DNA of 10,619 nucleotides from Proteiniphilum sp. (lineage in GTDB: Bacteria > Bacteroidota > Bacteroidia > Bacteroidales > Dysgonomonadaceae): the NCBI GenBank assembly GCA_016649795.1, contig JAENWZ010000052.1:1-10619 (forward strand), written 5' to 3'. The notes below the pieces were generated by a model. That model worked only from the letters and a program-made list of their open reading frames with translations. It had not been told where the DNA came from and ran no database searches. Each line of letters begins with the position of its first letter. Position 1 is the first letter of the stretch. Made by a program: the position numbers and the translations under genes. Positions 6,229-10,619 of this stretch are shown here, one piece after another.

Positions 6229-8346
6229 ATGAAAAAACTTTTATTAATCTCAATGGTATTTATGGCATTAATTGCGTGCACCAAGACAGAGAAGTCAGCT
6301 GAAAAGGGAGCTATTTTCATGACCGAATTCGACACTCCTTTCGCCGCACCACTATTCGACAAAATAACAATGGATGATTATGTACCTGCATTCGAAGCGG
6401 GGATGACACAACAAGCAGCTGAAATTGATTCCATCGTCAATAATCCTAACCCGCCCACTTTCGACAATACTGTTTTGGCTCTCGATAACAGCGGATCTGT
6501 GCTGAGTCGCGTCTCGGCCGTTTTCTACGGATTGGAAGGAACCGACACCAATGAAGAGATGCAAAAAATCAAGTCAGAGATGTCGCCCAGGCTCACCGCA
6601 CACAGTGACAACATCAACCTGAATGAACAATTGTTTGAACGTATAAAAACATTATACAACAATGCTTCGTCGCACAATCTTACCCCCGAGCAGTTCCGTT
6701 TGCTGGAGGTCTATTACAAGGATTTCGTTCGTTCCGGCATTATGCTCACTGAAACAGATAAAGATAAGCTACGCGAGATCAACAAAAAACTCTCAGCTTT
6801 AACCATACAGTTCAACGATAATGTACTGAAGGAGACCAACAACTACAAGCTCGTCATCGATAACGAAGATGATCTGGCCGGCCTGCCACAGAGCGTTGTC
6901 AGTGCAGCTGCAGAAGCAGCAGAAGCTGCCGGAGAAGAGGGTAAATGGGTTTTCACCCTGCATAAACCAAGCTGGATCCCATTCCTGCAATATGCCGACA
7001 ACCGCGATCTGCGCGAGAAGTTCTACAAGGCTATGTATATGCGTGCCAACAACGACAATGAGTTCGATAACAAGGCGCTGATCAATGAGATAGTGAATCT
7101 TCGTCTGGAACGTTCCAATCTGATCGGATTCGAATCATTTGCCCATTATGCACTGGATGACCGCATGGCAAAAAACAAGGAGAATGTATACAAGCTGTTA
7201 AATGATGTATGGGAATATGCCCTTCCGCAGGCAAAGAAAGAGGCTGCAGAACTGCAGAGACTCATAGATGAAGAAGGAGGCGATTTCGAACTGGCATCGT
7301 GGGACTGGTGGTATTACACTGAAAAACTGCGCCAGGAAAAATATGCCCTCAACGAAGAGGAGCTGCGTCCTTACTTCAAGATGGAGAATGTGCGCGAAGG
7401 TGTATTTATGGTTGCCAACAAACTATATGGACTCAATTTTAAGAAACTGGACAACGTCCCTCTCTACAATCCCGAGGTGGAGGCTTATGAAGTGACCGAT
7501 GCCGACGGATCGCATGTTTCGCTTTTCTACACCGATTATTTCCCACGAGCCAGCAAACGTGCCGGTGCATGGATGAGCAGCTTCCGCAAACAGACAACAA
7601 AAAAAGGAGAGGATATTCGTCCCATCATTTATAACGTGGGTAACTTTACCAAACCACTGGCCGACACCCCCTCACTGCTTTCACTGGATGATGTGGAAAC
7701 ACTTTTCCATGAATTCGGACATGCGCTCCACGGGATGCTGTCGAAAGTAACCTATAATGGATTATCAGGAACAAGCGTCGCCCGTGATTTTGTGGAGCTC
7801 CCTTCTCAGATCATGGAACACTGGGCTTTCAAGCCTGAAGTGTTGAAGATGTACGCCAAACATTATGAAACAGGAGAAGTGATCCCCGATGCATTGATAG
7901 AAAAGATAGTGGCTGCCGGCAAGTTCAACATGGGTTTCACCACTGCCGAATTTGTTGCTGCCGCGCTGCTCGATATGGATTACCATACGCAAACAGTAGC
8001 GCAGGAATATGATGTGAATGCATTTGAAACAGTATCGATGAACAAGATCGGCATGATCGATGAAATCATACCGCGTTATAAAAGCAGCTACTACTCACAC
8101 ATCTTCAGCAGCCCGGAGGGTTACGCATCGGGATATTACAGTTACTTATGGTCGGAAGTGCTTGACGCCGATGCTTTCCAGGCTTTTGCAGAGAATGGAA
8201 TTTTCGATCAGGAAACAGCTAAACTGTTCCGTGAAAATGTATTATCAAAAGGTAACACGGAAGACCCGATGGAACTGTATAAGAAATTCCGCGGGGCTGA
8301 ACCCAATCCTTTGTATCTGTTAAAAAACAGAGGTTTTATTGAATAA
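6229..8346 (+). CDS. dcp: M3-family zinc metallopeptidase (Dcp-like peptidyl-dipeptidase), lipoprotein
   Basis: A 705-residue oligopeptidase of the thimet oligopeptidase/Dcp family, which cleaves short peptides inside a deep channel (family knowledge). The zinc site is complete: HEFGH with His494, Glu495 and His498, and Glu523 in FVELPSQ, 29 residues after the first His as in thimet oligopeptidase. The C-terminal substrate-binding loop GYASGYYSYLWSEVLDADAF is present, with His624, Tyr632, Tyr636 and Tyr639. The length suits Dcp (E. coli 681) plus a lipoprotein signal: MKKLLLISMVFMALIAC gives a lipobox with Cys17. Residues after the Cys (TKTEK) lack the acidic cluster of Bacteroidota surface-export signals, so I infer a membrane-anchored periplasmic enzyme that trims peptides for uptake. 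The gene has its own promoter and is followed by a perfect inverted repeat. Dcp versus oligopeptidase A specificity cannot be fixed from sequence. Confidence 0.93.
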   Translation: MKKLLLISMVFMALIACTKTEKSAEKGAIFMTEFDTPFAAPLFDKITMDDYVPAFEAGMTQQAAEIDSIVNNPNPPTFDNTVLALDNSGSVLSRVSAVFYGLEGTDTNEEMQKIKSEMSPRLTAHSDNINLNEQLFERIKTLYNNASSHNLTPEQFRLLEVYYKDFVRSGIMLTETDKDKLREINKKLSALTIQFNDNVLKETNNYKLVIDNEDDLAGLPQSVVSAAAEAAEAAGEEGKWVFTLHKPSWIPFLQYADNRDLREKFYKAMYMRANNDNEFDNKALINEIVNLRLERSNLIGFESFAHYALDDRMAKNKENVYKLLNDVWEYALPQAKKEAAELQRLIDEEGGDFELASWDWWYYTEKLRQEKYALNEEELRPYFKMENVREGVFMVANKLYGLNFKKLDNVPLYNPEVEAYEVTDADGSHVSLFYTDYFPRASKRAGAWMSSFRKQTTKKGEDIRPIIYNVGNFTKPLADTPSLLSLDDVETLFHEFGHALHGMLSKVTYNGLSGTSVARDFVELPSQIMEHWAFKPEVLKMYAKHYETGEVIPDALIEKIVAAGKFNMGFTTAEFVAAALLDMDYHTQTVAQEYDVNAFETVSMNKIGMIDEIIPRYKSSYYSHIFSSPEGYASGYYSYLWSEVLDADAFQAFAENGIFDQETAKLFRENVLSKGNTEDPMELYKKFRGAEPNPLYLLKNRGFIE

Positions 8347-8401
8347 ACAACAACGCTGAGTTATCAGTCAACTGTTTATCGCGGAGAGCAAATCATTTTT
8401 G

Positions 8402-8441
8402 ATATCGCCGGATGAGTTCATAGAAAATTATCCGGCGATAT
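8402..8441. terminator. Perfect 12-bp inverted repeat after the M3 gene, possible terminator
   Basis: ATATCGCCGGAT (8402-8413) and ATCCGGCGATAT (8430-8441) are exact reverse complements around a 16-nt AT-rich loop, 55 bp after the peptidase stop. The plus-strand 3' flank is TGTTCTT, only a weak U-tract, so termination would be inefficient or factor-assisted. The right arm abuts the presumed -33 box of the secDF promoter, so it could also be a regulatory site. Confidence 0.5.
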
Positions 8442-8474
8442 TGTTCTTAAAAAGATAAAAAAAACGTATATTTG
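8441..8474 (+). promoter_or_regulatory. Candidate secDF promoter
   Basis: TTG (8441-8443) and TATATTTG (8467-8474) match the Bacteroidota -33 and -7 boxes with a 23-bp spacer. The -7 box is an exact TAnnTTTG match followed by GC-richer CACGC. Transcription would start near 8480, giving a leader of about 98 bases, longer than for the other genes here. Confidence 0.6.
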
Positions 8475-8487
8475 CACGCTCAAAAAG

Positions 8488-8620
8488 AAGGGGCATGAAA
8501 CATCCCTTACATTTTTCACGTGAATATCATATAATAACCTACAAAAGAATAAATTGTAAATTTAAAGTAATATTGAAATGCAAAACAAAGGATTTATTAG
8601 AGTTTTCAGTATTATCCTGA
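8488..8620 (+). other. secDF leader with hairpin and possible 41-codon ORF
   Basis: Just after the promoter, AAGGG (8488-8492) pairs with CCCTT (8504-8508), and ATG (8495-8497) pairs with CAT (8501-8503) across an AAA loop, with GC bulged. An ORF starts at this ATG behind the purine run AAGAAGGGG, reads MKHPLHFSREYHIITYKR and on, and ends at TGA 8618-8620, 43 bases inside secDF in another frame. Its composition (Lys, Ile, His) is not clearly protein-like, and translation is unproven. The rest of the leader is AT-rich with no other feature seen. Confidence 0.2.
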
Positions 8621-10619
8621 CAGCTATCTGTTTGTTCTATCTCTCTTTCACTGTGATTGGAAGACAGTACAATAAGAAAGCGGATCAATACGCCAATGGA
8701 GACTTATCCCTGAAGAATTACTATCTTGATTCATTATCCACCGAAAAAGTCTATCTTAATTACACCCTTAAACAAATACGTGAAAAAGAGATCGGACTAG
8801 GTCTTGACTTGAAAGGTGGAATGAACGTCGTTCTTGAGATTGACGCTGCACAAGTACTCAGTTCGTTGGCAAACACCGATGATCCTCAATTCAATCAGGC
8901 ACTGAGAGAGACCGTCATTCAGAACCGACGCGGTACTTCTTCGGACTTTATCTCGCTGTTCCAGCAGAACTACGAAAGGATTAATCCGGCGGGAAAGCTG
9001 GCCAATATTTTCAGTGTGACAATGAACGAAAGGGTCAGTCCCACGGCTACCAACAACGATGTAATTACTGTATTACGCAATGAGCTCATCAGTGTTGCTG
9101 ACAACTCGTTCAATGTTCTCGCCACACGTATTGACCGTTTTGGGGTGGTAGCTCCAAACATACAAAAGTTAGACCGTGCAGAACGCATTTTGGTGGAACT
9201 CCCAGGTATTACTGAGCCCGAACGTGTTCGTAACCTGTTACAGGGAAGCGCTAATCTGGAATTCTGGAAAACCTACAATGTCAACCAGCTGGGCATCTAC
9301 TTCAACGAATTGAACGCCAGATCGGGTGAGTATGCCATGGCTAAAAGAAGTGAGCTGTCTGACACTACCGCGGTTACAGAAGTTGCTGAAGACTCGCTTA
9401 CAGTGGCCGATCCCCTCTCATTACCGGGTCTGGATGAGGAAGAGGAGGAGATTCTAATCAATAGAAGCTTTGTTGAATATTTCAACGAACCCTATTTCGC
9501 CATGAGCGGCGCAACAGGACCGATTTTGGGGAGTGTATCGAAGCTCGATACCGCTGCCGTCAACTTCCTGCTGAATCGTTATAAAGATATTTTCCCTGCA
9601 GACGTACGATTTAAATGGGGTTTCAAGCCTATCGACCAACATGAGACCTATTTCCAGCTCTTCGCACTCAAAGGCGATGGCAGCAGACGCGGACCTGCAC
9701 TCGAAGGAGATGTGGTTACCAACGCCCGTGCCGATCAGGGGCAACAGGGATCAGCATGGGAAGTAACCATGACGATGAACTCTACAGGAGCCAGTCGCTG
9801 GTCTACCATCACAGGAACAGAGATCGGCAATTCCATCGCTATCATTCTGGATGGGTTTGTCTATTCAGCACCTAATGTGAACGATCGTATCGATGGCGGA
9901 CGTTCATCCATCACCGGTAATTTCACCCCGCAAGAGGCACAGGATTTGGAGAACGTGCTCAAGTCCGGAAAAATGCAAGCCGGTGTACGCATCGTTCAGG
10001 AAGATGTGGTGGGTCCTTCTCTGGGACAAGAAGCAATCAATGACGGATTTATCTCTTTCATTATTGCTTTGATTGTGTTGTTCATTTTCACCATGTTGCT
10101 TTACGGAGTAATTCCGGGTATAGTCATCAACTCCGCCCTGCTCCTGAACTTCTTCTTCACATTGGGTGCGCTCGCAGCATTCCAGGCAGTGCTCACACTC
10201 CCCGGTATTGCCGGTATGATCCTCTCACTCGCCATGGCGGTAGATGCGAACGTACTGATCAATGAGCGTATCAAAGAGGAGCTGGCAGCCGGCAAGACAC
10301 TGCGTCGTGCAATAGAAGATGGTTACAAGAACGCTTTCTCGGCTATTCTCGACTCTAACTTAACGACGATCATCACCGGTATCATCCTGGCCCTGTTTGG
10401 TACGGGAGCCATCAGGGGATTTGCTATCACCCTGATCATTGGTATCACGGCTTCGTTCCTTACGGCTGTGTTCCTCACACGTCTGGTATACGAAAATCGT
10501 TTAGCAAGAGGTAAATGGCTAAATCTTGATTTCAACACCTCCTTTTCGAGAGCGATCTTCAAGGAATACAGTTTCGATTTTATTCACAACAGCAAGAAGA
10601 TTTTACTGATCATTGGCGT
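8578..10619 (+). CDS. secDF: Protein translocase SecDF fusion, 3'-truncated by window
   Basis: Inner-membrane partner of SecYEG that uses the proton gradient to pull exported proteins across the membrane (family knowledge). The frame runs from ATG 8578 to the window end (680 codons plus two bases). TM1 covers about 9-28. The D1 motif LGLDLKGGMNVVLEID lies around Asp77. The periplasmic P1 domain follows with VELPGITEPERVRNLLQGSANLEF. TM2-TM6 begin near 490, with AVDANVLINERIKEE holding the conserved proton-path Asp556, then DSNLTTIITGIILALFGTGAIRGFA. From 661 the sequence FKEYSFDFIHNSKKILLIIG is the typical beginning of SecF, so SecD and SecF are fused, as is usual in Bacteroidota. P1 carries an insert at about 230-300 with an acidic run (Asp286-Glu291). 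No Shine-Dalgarno sequence precedes the ATG (context TATTGAAATG). Confidence 0.96.
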   Translation, partial: MQNKGFIRVFSIILTAICLFYLSFTVIGRQYNKKADQYANGDLSLKNYYLDSLSTEKVYLNYTLKQIREKEIGLGLDLKGGMNVVLEIDAAQVLSSLANTDDPQFNQALRETVIQNRRGTSSDFISLFQQNYERINPAGKLANIFSVTMNERVSPTATNNDVITVLRNELISVADNSFNVLATRIDRFGVVAPNIQKLDRAERILVELPGITEPERVRNLLQGSANLEFWKTYNVNQLGIYFNELNARSGEYAMAKRSELSDTTAVTEVAEDSLTVADPLSLPGLDEEEEEILINRSFVEYFNEPYFAMSGATGPILGSVSKLDTAAVNFLLNRYKDIFPADVRFKWGFKPIDQHETYFQLFALKGDGSRRGPALEGDVVTNARADQGQQGSAWEVTMTMNSTGASRWSTITGTEIGNSIAIILDGFVYSAPNVNDRIDGGRSSITGNFTPQEAQDLENVLKSGKMQAGVRIVQEDVVGPSLGQEAINDGFISFIIALIVLFIFTMLLYGVIPGIVINSALLLNFFFTLGALAAFQAVLTLPGIAGMILSLAMAVDANVLINERIKEELAAGKTLRRAIEDGYKNAFSAILDSNLTTIITGIILALFGTGAIRGFAITLIIGITASFLTAVFLTRLVYENRLARGKWLNLDFNTSFSRAIFKEYSFDFIHNSKKILLIIG

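Noticed and set aside
6901..6942. Ala/Glu low-complexity tract in the M3 peptidase as a repeat expansion
   Set aside because: A similar Ala/Glu-rich helix stands at this place in Dcp-like proteins as I remember them; ordinary helix composition.

Overview
The window reads as an ordinary chromosomal stretch of a Bacteroidota genome, most likely order Bacteroidales and perhaps close to the Dysgonomonadaceae (Proteiniphilum or Petrimonas type); the family is a guess from protein flavour. The pointers are a fused SecDF, a DUF4924 gene beside rfbD and prfC, promoter-like TAnnTTTG boxes in place of E. coli-type -10/-35 elements, few Shine-Dalgarno sites, and a heptameric intergenic repeat of a kind I associate with Bacteroidota genomes. 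I see no mobile element, tRNA, rRNA or CRISPR array.

Layout. At 1-741 (+) lies the 3' part of an MscS-type mechanosensitive channel. It converges on a minus-strand cluster across a shared hairpin terminator. Reading leftwards from about 4040, that cluster is a DUF4924 protein (3977-3441), dTDP-4-dehydrorhamnose reductase rfbD (3430-2468) and peptide chain release factor 3 prfC (2376-799). The rfbD-prfC gap is built from degenerate 7-bp units that carry a stop codon in nearly every unit. Facing away from DUF4924 is a metallo-beta-lactamase-fold hydrolase (4050-4832, +); the 72 bp between them carry two promoter boxes arranged as a perfect inverted repeat.

Next, on the minus strand, comes a two-gene unit: an SPFH/Band 7 membrane protein (5960-5028) and a 51-residue Arc-like ribbon-helix-helix protein (5002-4847), the latter easily missed because of its size. 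A 268-bp AT-rich divergent promoter region separates it from a lipoprotein M3-family metallopeptidase (6229-8346, +). After a perfect 12-bp inverted repeat and a promoter with a roughly 100-nt leader, the window ends inside secDF (8578-10619, +).

The genes are mostly housekeeping functions in envelope and translation: osmotic safety valve, nucleotide-sugar synthesis, stop-codon termination, peptide turnover and protein export. No new defence or metabolic system is evident. The points most worth checking are the SPFH/ribbon-helix-helix pair, the heptamer stop array that has entered the 3' end of rfbD, the mirrored divergent promoters, and a short ORF with a hairpin over its start in the secDF leader.
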